Of a DNA stretch of 64,000 bases, positions 15,851 to 23,901 are shown one piece after another. The stretch is from S015-6 sp964479535. GTDB lineage: Bacteria; Desulfobacterota; DSWW01. The notes beneath the pieces were generated by a model that did not search any database, had not been told where the DNA came from, and saw only the letters and a program-made list of their open reading frames with translations. Position numbers and translations under genes: made by a program. Location: positions 57,964 through 121,963 of the forward strand of contig CAYZMM010000012.1 in the NCBI GenBank assembly GCA_964479535.1, read 5' to 3'. The first letter of the stretch is position 1. Each line of letters opens with the position of its first letter.

Positions 15851-16858
15851 ATGAACCGCACGGGATGTAAAAATGCGATTACGGACGTGGACGGCCTGTG
15901 GGTGGGACACCACACGGAGCCGGAGTACGCTTCAGGCTTCACCGTGATCGTCTGTCCGGAGGGCGCCGTGGGAGGGGTGGATGTACGCGGCTCGGCACCC
16001 GGAACGCGGGAAACCGATCTGCTGGAGCCCCACAACCTGGTCGAGCGGGTGAACGCCGTGGGTCTGTGCGGGGGGTCGCTGTACGGCCTGGCGGCGGTGG
16101 AGGGGGTGGTGAGATGGCTCGCTGAAAAGGGATGGGGATTTCCCCTGGAGGCTGGGCATGTGGCGCCCATCGTACCGGCAGCCGCACTGTTCGACCTGGG
16201 CCGCGGCGCCGAGTTCGTCCCTCCCGTGTCCAGCGAATGGGGGTACGCCGCCTGCCGGGCCGCAGGGAAGCGCCCCCCGGCCCAGGGGTCGGTAGGGGCC
16301 GGGACCGGAGCGCTTGCGGGCGGCATCAAGGGCGGGCTCGGATCGGCCAGCGAAGTACTCGCCTCCGGGATCACCGTGGGAGCCATTGTGGCGGTCAATT
16401 CTCTCGGGACCGTTGTCGATCCGGAAACGGGCCTGCCCTGGGAGATGCGGCTCGAAAGGGATCAGGAGTTCGGCGAGCCGGGCAGGCGGGCCGCAAGAAT
16501 CCCCACTCTCCCACCGGGCTTGCCGGCGGCCAACACCACGATCGGCGTCGTGGCCACCGACGCTTCGCTGACCAAGGCCCAGGCCAAGAAGCTGGCTCAG
16601 ATGGCCCATGACGGCCTGGCCCGGGCCATACGCCCGGCCCACACCATGTTCGACGGCGACACCGTCTTCTGCCTGGGAACGTGCAAGAGGCCGCTTCCGG
16701 AAATGCCGGGCTTCTTCTCTGCTCCGCACGCGCAGTCGATCAATGAACTCGGAAGGGGTATGGCGGACTGCATGAGCCGCGCCGTCATCAAGGCGGTCCT
16801 GAAAGCGGAGACCATGGGAAACGTGAAGGCCTTCCGGGATCTGCCGGAAATGAGCTGA
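15851..16858 (+). CDS. P1 family peptidase (DmpA/S58, aminopeptidase-esterase)
   Basis: About 335 residues, matching self-processing P1/DmpA-type peptidases that release N-terminal D- or L-residues or beta-peptides. Landmarks are NAITDVDGLWVGHHT at the N-terminus, GSAPGTRETDLL, a glycine-rich GAGTGALAGGIKGGLGSAS segment, and NTTIGVVATDA, where autocleavage before a Thr would expose the nucleophile. Two adjacent ATGs (15848, 15851) follow AAAAGGACCG; the farther one has better spacing, and the ATG at 15827 overlaps the palindrome. It is co-regulated or divergent with the acyl-CoA dehydrogenase. Confidence 0.88.
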   Translation: MNRTGCKNAITDVDGLWVGHHTEPEYASGFTVIVCPEGAVGGVDVRGSAPGTRETDLLEPHNLVERVNAVGLCGGSLYGLAAVEGVVRWLAEKGWGFPLEAGHVAPIVPAAALFDLGRGAEFVPPVSSEWGYAACRAAGKRPPAQGSVGAGTGALAGGIKGGLGSASEVLASGITVGAIVAVNSLGTVVDPETGLPWEMRLERDQEFGEPGRRAARIPTLPPGLPAANTTIGVVATDASLTKAQAKKLAQMAHDGLARAIRPAHTMFDGDTVFCLGTCKRPLPEMPGFFSAPHAQSINELGRGMADCMSRAVIKAVLKAETMGNVKAFRDLPEMS

Positions 16859-16861
16859 CAA

Positions 16862-16882
16862 GGCGGCTGGGTCCAGCCCGCC
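16862..16882. terminator. Hairpin between convergent genes
   Basis: GGCGGCTGG-GT-CCAGCCCGCC can fold into a stem with one unpaired C. It lies between the convergent P1 peptidase and VOC genes. There is no T-run, so termination would be weak or factor-assisted. Confidence 0.35.
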
Positions 16883-16886
16883 GCGG

Positions 16887-17339
16887 TCAGGCGTTCCCCC
16901 CCGGGGACATGCCCTTCTTCTCGAGCTGCTCGATCGCCTCAGGGGTCTTCTCGAGCCCGTCCAGTCCCATACCGTGCAGGACGTAGGGGGCCTTTGTGAA
17001 CTGGATGTCCCCGTACTCGATGATCTGAACCCGGTTGCCCCACGGATCGAGGAAGTCGAGAAATCGGCCGGGAAAGGGCGTCACGCCGACTTCCGCCAGT
17101 CGTCTCCGGACCGCTTCCCGATCATCCACCACGAGGCCGAAATGGCGCAGCTGGTCGGGCTTCTGGGTCCGCTTCTCCTCGATGGCGATGAACTGGTCCC
17201 CCATGTCGATAAAGGCCATGCCGTCCCCCCTTCCCCTCAAGGTGAAATCGAAGATGCTTCCGTAGAAGTCGAGGGCCGCCTCCACGTCATCCACCTCGAT
17301 CGCCACGTGGTTGATGCCGACCATTCTTGCCTTCTTCAT
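16887..17339 (-). CDS. VOC family protein (glyoxalase/dioxygenase fold)
   Basis: A 150-residue protein of the vicinal oxygen chelate fold. It opens with GINHVAIEVDDVEAALDFYG, has a second half beginning LRHFGLVVDD, and ends with FLDPWGNRVQIIEY, which carry the usual His and Glu metal ligands. The fold serves glyoxalases, dioxygenases and resistance proteins; this sequence does not fix which. ATG at 17339 has AGGAG at good spacing. The last 20 residues are an extra charged tail. Confidence 0.82.
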   Translation of the reverse strand: MKKARMVGINHVAIEVDDVEAALDFYGSIFDFTLRGRGDGMAFIDMGDQFIAIEEKRTQKPDQLRHFGLVVDDREAVRRRLAEVGVTPFPGRFLDFLDPWGNRVQIIEYGDIQFTKAPYVLHGMGLDGLEKTPEAIEQLEKKGMSPGGNA

Positions 17340-17399
17340 CTCCTGCTCCTGCACAAGCGCTGTCTGCTGCACGTTTATGTATCCTGTTGCGAACCACGA

Positions 17400-18482
17400 T
17401 TACGAATCCCGTGATCCTTCGTCCTCCTCCATGATCCCGTCCTTGAGTGCCTTCAGGTTCGGCACCGGCATCGGCGTCAGGCTGCCGTTCTCGGGATTGA
17501 ACATCTGTCGGTAGGACATGGAAGCATTTCCCTGGCGCGTCATGACGTCCCAGCCGCGGACAAGATAGGGACACTGGTCGTTGAAGCAGATGTACATGTA
17601 CTCGTTCGTCCAGATGTTGAAGGGCGAATCCGGAATGAGCCATTTCTTCATCCGCTGGCCGCAGTGGGGACAGCACAGGGTCTTCTTGACTTCTTCTCTT
17701 TGAGCCTTCAGCTCTTCCGCGGTCAGGGGGCGCTTCTCCTCGCTCTCAACGGAAGGCCTTGCCTTTCGGTCTGCAGGCGCCCCCTTCTTCTCCGCGTATA
17801 CGGCGTAGATCGGGTCGCTGGGGATGCCCCGGTCTGCGTACTTGTCGTCCCTGGGCCTCGGCTTTCCCTTGGAGCTGAAGGTCTCCGGCGCCTCGAACAG
17901 GTCGCATGCCTTGAAGAAGTCCTCCACGAGCATCACTCTTTCCGGTTCGCTCGACTCACGCCAGATCTTCACCGCCTTCTCGGGAAACATCCGGTTGGAG
18001 AAGATGACCAGAAACAGCCCGCCGGGCTTGAGAACTCTTGCCACCTCGCGGAACACCTCGAAGGGCCTTGTCAGATAGTCGACCGATACCGTATTCAAGA
18101 CCACATCGAAGCGATCGTCCTCGAAGGGCAGGCTCGGATCCTTGTTCAGGTCGTGGAGAACGAATTCGGTAAGGTCCCGGTTTGTCGAAAGCTCGTTCTC
18201 GTTCAGGCCGAGCCCCACGACCTCGTTCGTTTCCAGTGTTCCGGGAATGTGAGAGTCCCATCCGGCCATCAGATCCAGGATGGAGGGCCGCTTGTCCACG
18301 ACCAGGGTATCGATCAATTTCTCGACCGTACCGAGGGCGACCGTGTCCAGATGCTCTACGAACCGGTCGATCGCATAGAAGGAGCCGTCGTCCGTATCAT
18401 CCTGCCTGGAAAACGCGTCTCCGCTGCTCAGGAAATCCTCCAGTCCACCGCGCAGAACTTCGTCCGTTTCGTTCGCGTTCAT
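17400..18482 (-). CDS. SAM-dependent methyltransferase with zinc-ribbon-like tail
   Basis: A 360-residue protein. Residues about 60-190 form a class I methyltransferase domain (LDLMAGWDSHIP, then FDVVLNTVSVDYLTRP and VLKPGGLFLVIFSN). The C-terminal third has a CPHCGQRM ... CFNDQCPY four-cysteine motif typical of a zinc ribbon, then a conserved-looking WDVMTRQGNASMSYRQMF segment. The methyl acceptor is unknown. ATG at 18482 follows AAAGGAAAAG and a promoter at 18517-18545; the longer upstream frame is not supported. Confidence 0.82.
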   Translation of the reverse strand: MNANETDEVLRGGLEDFLSSGDAFSRQDDTDDGSFYAIDRFVEHLDTVALGTVEKLIDTLVVDKRPSILDLMAGWDSHIPGTLETNEVVGLGLNENELSTNRDLTEFVLHDLNKDPSLPFEDDRFDVVLNTVSVDYLTRPFEVFREVARVLKPGGLFLVIFSNRMFPEKAVKIWRESSEPERVMLVEDFFKACDLFEAPETFSSKGKPRPRDDKYADRGIPSDPIYAVYAEKKGAPADRKARPSVESEEKRPLTAEELKAQREEVKKTLCCPHCGQRMKKWLIPDSPFNIWTNEYMYICFNDQCPYLVRGWDVMTRQGNASMSYRQMFNPENGSLTPMPVPNLKALKDGIMEEDEGSRDS

Positions 18483-18516
18483 CGTATCTTTTCCTTTCGT
18501 TGGTCTCTGTAGGCAT

Positions 18517-18545
18517 ATAGTATTGTGATGCTTACTGGGGCGCAA
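18517..18545 (-). promoter_or_regulatory. Likely sigma-70 promoter for the methyltransferase gene
   Basis: On the minus strand TTGCGC (18545-18540), a 17-base spacer and TACTAT (18522-18517) precede the start codon by about 35 bases. The spacing is ideal and the -10 box is good. Confidence 0.5.
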
Positions 18546-18612
18546 AGGTTTGATTCTACAAGTAGTTTGTGCATCGTTCAGCTCATTGCAACGGCAGCGG
18601 ATTGGCAGGTTA

Positions 18613-19071
18613 GTGGTAGCCACAACCTGCCAGAACGGGTGTCCTCCCATTGCGCTGCAGGTCATTGGATGGGTGGGTGCAGGGGACAAGCCGGTTGATC
18701 TCCCCCGTTGGATCGTGCATCGAAGACGTACAATCCCGGCGCGATACGACCGCTTGTGCAAGATCGAGTATCTCGAGGAGATCATCATTGGACTGGACAA
18801 GGCGGATGAGCGTCAGTTCCGCCACGCCCGGGAGTACTTCGCGCGACTGCCCCAGGACACCAGGATCCTCTGGCAGGACGGCCCCGGCATGAAGCAAATC
18901 GAGGAGAAGACCGTGGAGCTGTTTGCAGACAACCTCACGCGGGCTGGCGAGATGTTTCTGAACCTGAGTCCCGAACTGCCCTTCATGCCTTCCTGGAACC
19001 GCGTCCTCAGCGCGGTTCCGGAGATCTTCGCCCTGTTGCACGAAACCGTGGAAAGGGACAACCGGGACTGA
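18613..19071 (+). CDS. Hypothetical protein
   Basis: About 152 residues with no recognised domain. It has a composition typical of a soluble helical protein (IEYLEEIIIGLDKADERQF, then GMKQIEEKTVELFADNL). The opposite-strand frame over the same bases is proline- and histidine-poor nonsense-like sequence, so the plus strand is preferred. The start is uncertain: GTG at 18613 has AGG close before it, while the frame is open back to TTG at 18550. It converges with the FMN-binding gene, six bases away. Confidence 0.5.
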   Translation: MVATTCQNGCPPIALQVIGWVGAGDKPVDLPRWIVHRRRTIPARYDRLCKIEYLEEIIIGLDKADERQFRHAREYFARLPQDTRILWQDGPGMKQIEEKTVELFADNLTRAGEMFLNLSPELPFMPSWNRVLSAVPEIFALLHETVERDNRD

Positions 19072-19077
19072 ACCCAC

Positions 19078-19512
19078 TCAAAGGGTTACGTAGTGGGAAT
19101 CCGCGATCCCATCGAGAAAGAGAAACGAGCCCGCCCGGACCGAGATGACCTCGGCCTCGGGGTTGCTGAGGAAATCCCCCATGTGGGGGTGGCGCTCACG
19201 GACCTGCGCGATGATTCTCGCCCTCGCCTCCGGATCCTCGACCGCGTGAAAGGTGCCGTGAACGGTCAGGGCCTTCAGATTGGACCGGTCGACGGAAACC
19301 CCTTCGCATCGGTTGTCCACCAGAATGCTTACCTGCTCGTTCGAGAGCAGGTTCGTGTATTTGGTCGTGCCCCTGTGGGTGACCATGTAGATCCACTCAC
19401 CCTCCTCGTCCGTCATGTAGGCCATGAGCGAACAATGGGGCTTGCCTTCCAGGGTGGTGGCCAGGACGCACATGTCCTGGTCTCTGAGGAACGCCTTGAT
19501 TCTTTCACGCAT
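19078..19512 (-). CDS. Pyridoxamine 5'-phosphate oxidase-like FMN-binding protein
   Basis: A 144-residue split-barrel flavin-binding protein. The family signature is ERIKAFLRDQDMCVLATTLEG near the start, then TTKYTNLLSNEQVSILVDNR, which is the flavin-phosphate segment. Such proteins use FMN or heme/F420, and many have no assigned reaction. The start ATG at 19512 has GAGGGAG and AAGGGCG just before it. A paralogue of the same group is encoded at 36708-37166. Confidence 0.82.
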   Translation of the reverse strand: MRERIKAFLRDQDMCVLATTLEGKPHCSLMAYMTDEEGEWIYMVTHRGTTKYTNLLSNEQVSILVDNRCEGVSVDRSNLKALTVHGTFHAVEDPEARARIIAQVRERHPHMGDFLSNPEAEVISVRAGSFLFLDGIADSHYVTL

Positions 19513-19656
19513 CTCCCTCGCCCTTCTGCGCCATTTCCTTCGGAATATGAACAGGATAGGGAATCGACCGGAGTGGGTCAACAAGGGAGCCCGGAGAAGG
19601 AGGAGACCGGCTGCCTTTGGGCAAGAAAGATAGAACAGTTTTTATTTAAACAAAAC

Positions 19657-19685
19657 TTGACAGGTTTTTACGGCCGTTATAGAAT
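19657..19685 (+). promoter_or_regulatory. Strong sigma-70 promoter
   Basis: TTGACA (19657-19662), exactly 17 bases, then TAGAAT (19680-19685), within an AT-rich stretch. It lies 55 bases before the lipoprotein start at 19740. It is the best consensus promoter in the window. Confidence 0.8.
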
Positions 19686-19739
19686 TCTCGTCGTACCCGG
19701 AATCCCGAATCCCCCACTGACGAGAGCGAGGTCCCGGCC

Positions 19740-21692
19740 ATGAAAAGCAGGCAACGTCTCTTCGACAGGAAGAATGTATCGCCCGTGGTGTTTTTTCTCG
19801 TGTCCCTGTTCCTCGTAGCTGCCCAGGGATGCACGCCTACGCCCATCCTCTATCCACCTCCCGAGAAGACCGCCTGGGTGCCCGAGGGGTGCCGGACCGT
19901 GCCGAGTGATGACGACGTCCTCGGACTTCCTGCAGAGCACTTCCGGGGGCTCCACGCCGACACGCTGAACAGCGACGAGGTCGCCATCGCCCTGGCGCCT
20001 GTCTACGAGTACGAATGGACCGCCGAGCCGCTCTTCTTCATCGCGGAAGGACCGGTCTTCGACAAGGAGGGGAACATCTACTTCAGCCCCCTCTTTCCCG
20101 GGGAGGGTGTGATTCTGGTCTCCCTGGAGCCGGAAGACGGTGCCCGTCGATGGACGATCGCGGGGACGACCCTCTACGGGGGAGGCGGCCCACTGGTCCT
20201 GAACGATCCCGCGAGCCCGGGTGAACAGGTCATCTACCAGTCCGTGTACGACAGGGCCGTGGCCGTGGGAACGGACGGGACCATCCTTTGGGACGTGCCC
20301 ACCGGCCTGCCGACACCGCCCGCGCCTTCGGCATCGGCGAACCTGGCCAGTTATCACTGCTTCGGCCTGAACTACCACCCGCAGGCGGACGCCCTGGTCG
20401 GCGTGATGGGGGACGGCAGCCTCATTGTGCTGGATCGCACCACGGGCACGCAGCTCCTTTCGAGCCCCTTCGTGGTCCCCGGTTCTCCTTCCCCTCTGCC
20501 GCCCCCTTCGGCCCTTCCGGACGAGATCATCGAGAAGGCGAACGACGCCGTCAGGCCCCTGGTACCGGCCATTCCGCCGGAGTTGAACACCTTCAGCCTC
20601 CTCGGGGCCGTGCTTCTGGGATTCGACTCCAAGGTGGCCAACTACTTCGCCATCGACCCCCACACGGGCCACATGTTCGTGGCCGCCACCGCCCTGGACG
20701 GCGAGGACGGAACCGTGGACGGGATCTCCGAGCTCGGCGCCCTGTACTGCCTGGAAATGGTCACTGCCGGTGGACCGCCGTACAGCATTCAGGAGCTCTA
20801 TCACACGAATTTCGTGGGAGGGTCGGCTTCCTCCCCGGCCCTGCGGGCGGACGGCACGAGGGTCTACCTGGGGGACAACCTGGGCAACCTGATCGCCCTG
20901 GACGCGTCCGACGGAAGCAAGATCTGGGAAATCAATGTGGGCACCCAGATCTACGGTTCCGTTGCGGTTGCATCGGACAACGACGAGATCTATACCTCCA
21001 ATGCCGAGGCCGTCACCAAGCTGAGGGACAACGGGGCCACGGTCAGCCTGGAGTGGCGGGCCCTGCTCGCCGGGTACGACCCGGGCATCGGCCAGGAGCT
21101 CTTCAACCTGAATCTCGCCACCGTCGGCGCGAACGGCATCTTCGTGCAGTCGGGTGCCGGCGCGATCATTGGAACCACGACGCTGCCTCTCGAGCTCGGG
21201 GTCGGGATGGTGGACCGGGAGACCGGCGGTATGCGCTACTTCGCGGACGGTCGCGAGGAGACGGTTTCCGCGGTCAGCGTGGGCCCGGACGGGGCTGTCT
21301 ATTTCGGCCACTCCCCTTTCAGGAGGGCCGCTGCCTATGCACTCTTCGATTTCCTTTCCACCCCCCCGGTTACGGGCGGGGTCGGCAAGTACGCACCCAT
21401 GCGGCTCGACCTCCTGATCCGCGACGCTGCGTGCGCCGCCTCGGCCCGGGCGTCGAATGCCCACGCCTACAGAGGAGCCTGCCCCGACTCCGAGGCGGCG
21501 GACATCCGGCAGATCCAGGCGCTCATCGATCAGAGCAGGCGCTCTTCCGCCAAGGCGATTGGAGACGGGGACCTCGCAGCAGCCGACTGGACGACCCTGG
21601 AGGGCCATCTCTCCCTGGCAGAGGCAAGCCTGTCGCCGGGCACACTCGACGTGGCCGCGGGCCACCTCCAGGACGCTTGTGACTTCTTCTGA
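19740..21692 (+). CDS. Lipoprotein with PQQ-like beta-propeller repeats
   Basis: A 650-residue exported lipoprotein. A hydrophobic segment ends at a lipobox (LVAAQGC, about Cys31). The body has repeated blade-like units such as GPVFDKEGNIYFSP, SSPALRADGTRVYLGD, NLIALDASDGSKIWEINVG and VSVGPDGAVYFGH, which are the pattern of pyrrolo-quinoline quinone-like propellers (structural, as in BamB). The last 100 residues are helical and carry two cysteine-containing segments. Function is unknown; it may be a scaffold or surface protein. Transcription starts from the strong promoter just upstream. It converges with the FN3 remnant on the other strand. Confidence 0.8.
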   Translation: MKSRQRLFDRKNVSPVVFFLVSLFLVAAQGCTPTPILYPPPEKTAWVPEGCRTVPSDDDVLGLPAEHFRGLHADTLNSDEVAIALAPVYEYEWTAEPLFFIAEGPVFDKEGNIYFSPLFPGEGVILVSLEPEDGARRWTIAGTTLYGGGGPLVLNDPASPGEQVIYQSVYDRAVAVGTDGTILWDVPTGLPTPPAPSASANLASYHCFGLNYHPQADALVGVMGDGSLIVLDRTTGTQLLSSPFVVPGSPSPLPPPSALPDEIIEKANDAVRPLVPAIPPELNTFSLLGAVLLGFDSKVANYFAIDPHTGHMFVAATALDGEDGTVDGISELGALYCLEMVTAGGPPYSIQELYHTNFVGGSASSPALRADGTRVYLGDNLGNLIALDASDGSKIWEINVGTQIYGSVAVASDNDEIYTSNAEAVTKLRDNGATVSLEWRALLAGYDPGIGQELFNLNLATVGANGIFVQSGAGAIIGTTTLPLELGVGMVDRETGGMRYFADGREETVSAVSVGPDGAVYFGHSPFRRAAAYALFDFLSTPPVTGGVGKYAPMRLDLLIRDAACAASARASNAHAYRGACPDSEAADIRQIQALIDQSRRSSAKAIGDGDLAAADWTTLEGHLSLAEASLSPGTLDVAAGHLQDACDFF

Positions 21693-21694
21693 GA

Positions 21695-21994
21695 ATCCCG
21701 AAGCCCGGCCCTTTCGAAGGGCTCTCACCTTGAACAGGTAGGGCTCGCCCTCTTCCAGCCCCTGCACCGTGTGCATCGGGAAGAGGTCGGTTGTCTCCCC
21801 GATCCAGCGCAACTCCCCTGCCTTCTTGTAGCAGACTTCGAATCCGGTGACGCAGGGGTCGTCGAGGAGGTCCCAGACAAGACGAACCGCCCTGCAACGC
21901 GATCTTCGAGACATCCTCCGGAAACGAAGGTAGAAAAGATGATGCCTCCGAATGCGGGAAGGGTCAAGAGCCTTCTGCCGGGGAGAACCCCCAC
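21695..21994 (-). pseudogene. Remnant of an FN3 lipoprotein gene (frameshift, no own stop)
   Basis: Two minus-strand frames together look like one broken gene. The upstream frame gives a signal-like stretch from GTG at 21994, ending in a lipobox (GIIFSTFVSGGC). About 25 bases later a different frame carries a clear fibronectin type III domain: VRLVWDLLDDPCVTGFEVCY, HTVQGLEEGEPYLFKVRALR, SGFSEEVTSV. A single-base indel near 21890 would join them. The FN3 frame then has no stop before running antisense into the lipoprotein gene, so the 3' end also seems lost. Alternatively only the FN3 piece (from ATG 21914) is real. Confidence 0.5.
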
Positions 21995-22083
21995 AGCCCC
22001 CAGAGGAGCCCGGGGACGTAGCCATGCCCGTCCTCGGAAAGGGTCGTTCCGGTCGCCGACATGCCGAATCGGGGTGCGGGGAC

Positions 22084-23820
22084 TCAGCGCCACATGTCGG
22101 GCGTCTTGAGGCCTTGGGCGGAAGCAAGCAGGGGCGAGTCTTCCGCATGGTAGACCGGCCGGCCCTCGAGGAGGGTCAGCAGGACCCGGGTCTCGAACAG
22201 CTCTTCCGGTTCACAGGCGAGGATGTTCCGGTCGAGAACGGCGAGGTCGGCGGACTTGCCTTCCTCAACCGACCCCGAAACCCTGTCCAGCCCCATGATC
22301 CTGGCCCCGTTGATGGTCAGCATGGGGACCAGCTCTTCCATGGTCAGCCGTTCCTCTTCGTTGAACACGCCCCGCTCCGGATAGAAGGGGTCGATCCGTG
22401 TGGAGGCCATGTAGAGGCCGGGAAAGGGGTTGACAGAGGCCGTCACGCACGGCCAGTCGCTGCCGATGCTCACGAGCGCCCCTTGCTTCATCAGGGTCTT
22501 GTAGGGGAAGGCCTTGCGCCATCGATCCTCTCCGATGAGCGGGGTCACGATGGATCCGTAGTCGAAATCGGTGCTGGCCCATGTCTGTATGCTGAGCGAA
22601 ACCCCGAGCTCGGAATAACGGGGCAGGTCGTCGTCCGCATGGAAGAAGGCGTGGGTGATGCAGTGCTTGCGGCCGCTGTCGCCGTTCGCCTTCCGGGCGG
22701 CTTCCACAGCGTCCAGCGCCACGCGGGCCGCCCTGTCGCCGATGCAGTGCATCATGACGGGCAGACCGTTTCGATCGAGATCCGTGACCACCTGCTTCAG
22801 CTTCTCCGCAGAGATGGTCAGGTCGTCGTAAAGATAGGTCATTTCGAAGGGAACGCTGCGATCGAGGAACGCGACCGTGTCGTTCTGGGAGGAGCCGTCC
22901 ACGTAGACCTTCGCCCCGAACGCATTCAGCCTGCCCTCGTTGTACTTCGCGGCCACCGATGCGATCTGCCCGGCCGAAACAAGCTCCTCTTCGATGGAAC
23001 CGGCCTGGACCGCCAGGTTTCGGGCGAGAACCCTGGCGTTCAGACGGCCGTCCCTTGCCAGCCGGCTCAGCGCGGCAAGGTCCGCCTCCTCCGACCCGGC
23101 CTCGCTGAAGCCGATCACGCCGTGGGCGTTCATCTCCGCGATGCCCCGTTCGGCCAGTGCCATTCTCCGCGTCAGCGGCAGCTTCGGGATGTGCCGACCC
23201 ACGAGCGCCATGGCGGAATACTCGACCAGGTAGCCGGTGGGCTCCCCGGTATCCGGGTCCCTGGCGATGACGCCGTATTGCGGGTCCGGCGTGTTCCGGT
23301 CGATTCCTGCGATCCGAAGTGCGGCCGAGTTCACCCAGACAGCGTGAAGGGTCATGTCCATCAAGTAGGCCGGGACGTCCCCCACGATTTCGTCCAGCAT
23401 CTCCTTGCGGGGGCCCTCCAGCATGCCGAAGGTGAAGGGGGACCAGACCCCGCCCAGAAACCAGCCTCCGTCCATCCCGCTCCCGTCCTCGAAGGATTTC
23501 CGGATCGTGGACATGCAGTCCTCGATGCTCGGCAGGGTGGCGGGATCGGGAAGGCGACAGAAGGAACGGGCATACTGGACGGCGGGGATGAGATGCACAT
23601 GCGTGTCGTAGATACCGGGCATCGCGAACCGCCCTTCGAGATCGACGACCTCCGTGCGCGGACCGATACAGGCTCGCACATCCGCTTCCGTACCGACCCG
23701 CACGAAACGACCCTCTTTGACGGCGACCGCCTCCGCCCACGGCTGCCTCGGGTTCACCGTGTAGAGTCGACCGTTTCGAAAGACGAGGTCACAGGCCCTT
23801 TCCGAAGGCTCCTGGCTCAT
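22084..23820 (-). CDS. YtcJ-like metal-dependent amidohydrolase
   Basis: A 578-residue amidohydrolase-superfamily protein of the YtcJ / N-substituted formamide deformylase group. Family signatures are DLVFRNGRLYTVNPRQPWAE at the N-terminus, FAMPGIYDTHVHL with the HxH metal pair, HCIGDRA, THAFF, and SIGSDWPC with the catalytic Asp. It closes with a small beta-domain carrying DLAVLDRNILA. It should hydrolyse a C-N bond in an amide or cyclic amide, substrate unknown. ATG at 23820 is favoured over 23886 because residue 23 onward matches family starts. The upstream neighbour (SDR-DUF2867) is on the same strand, 81 bases away. Confidence 0.87.
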   Translation of the reverse strand: MSQEPSERACDLVFRNGRLYTVNPRQPWAEAVAVKEGRFVRVGTEADVRACIGPRTEVVDLEGRFAMPGIYDTHVHLIPAVQYARSFCRLPDPATLPSIEDCMSTIRKSFEDGSGMDGGWFLGGVWSPFTFGMLEGPRKEMLDEIVGDVPAYLMDMTLHAVWVNSAALRIAGIDRNTPDPQYGVIARDPDTGEPTGYLVEYSAMALVGRHIPKLPLTRRMALAERGIAEMNAHGVIGFSEAGSEEADLAALSRLARDGRLNARVLARNLAVQAGSIEEELVSAGQIASVAAKYNEGRLNAFGAKVYVDGSSQNDTVAFLDRSVPFEMTYLYDDLTISAEKLKQVVTDLDRNGLPVMMHCIGDRAARVALDAVEAARKANGDSGRKHCITHAFFHADDDLPRYSELGVSLSIQTWASTDFDYGSIVTPLIGEDRWRKAFPYKTLMKQGALVSIGSDWPCVTASVNPFPGLYMASTRIDPFYPERGVFNEEERLTMEELVPMLTINGARIMGLDRVSGSVEEGKSADLAVLDRNILACEPEELFETRVLLTLLEGRPVYHAEDSPLLASAQGLKTPDMWR

Positions 23821-23901
23821 GCCGGCTTCCCCCTCTTCGCTGACTGTGGATCCATCTTCTCGGAAGAACAGGTCACCTTCTTCCAACCCCTCCAGTCCGC
23901 T

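Noticed and set aside
18610..19077. Minus-strand frame of 155 codons
   Set aside because: It competes with the plus-strand hypothetical. Its translation is low in structure-like patterns, although neither frame has a known domain, so the choice is not certain.
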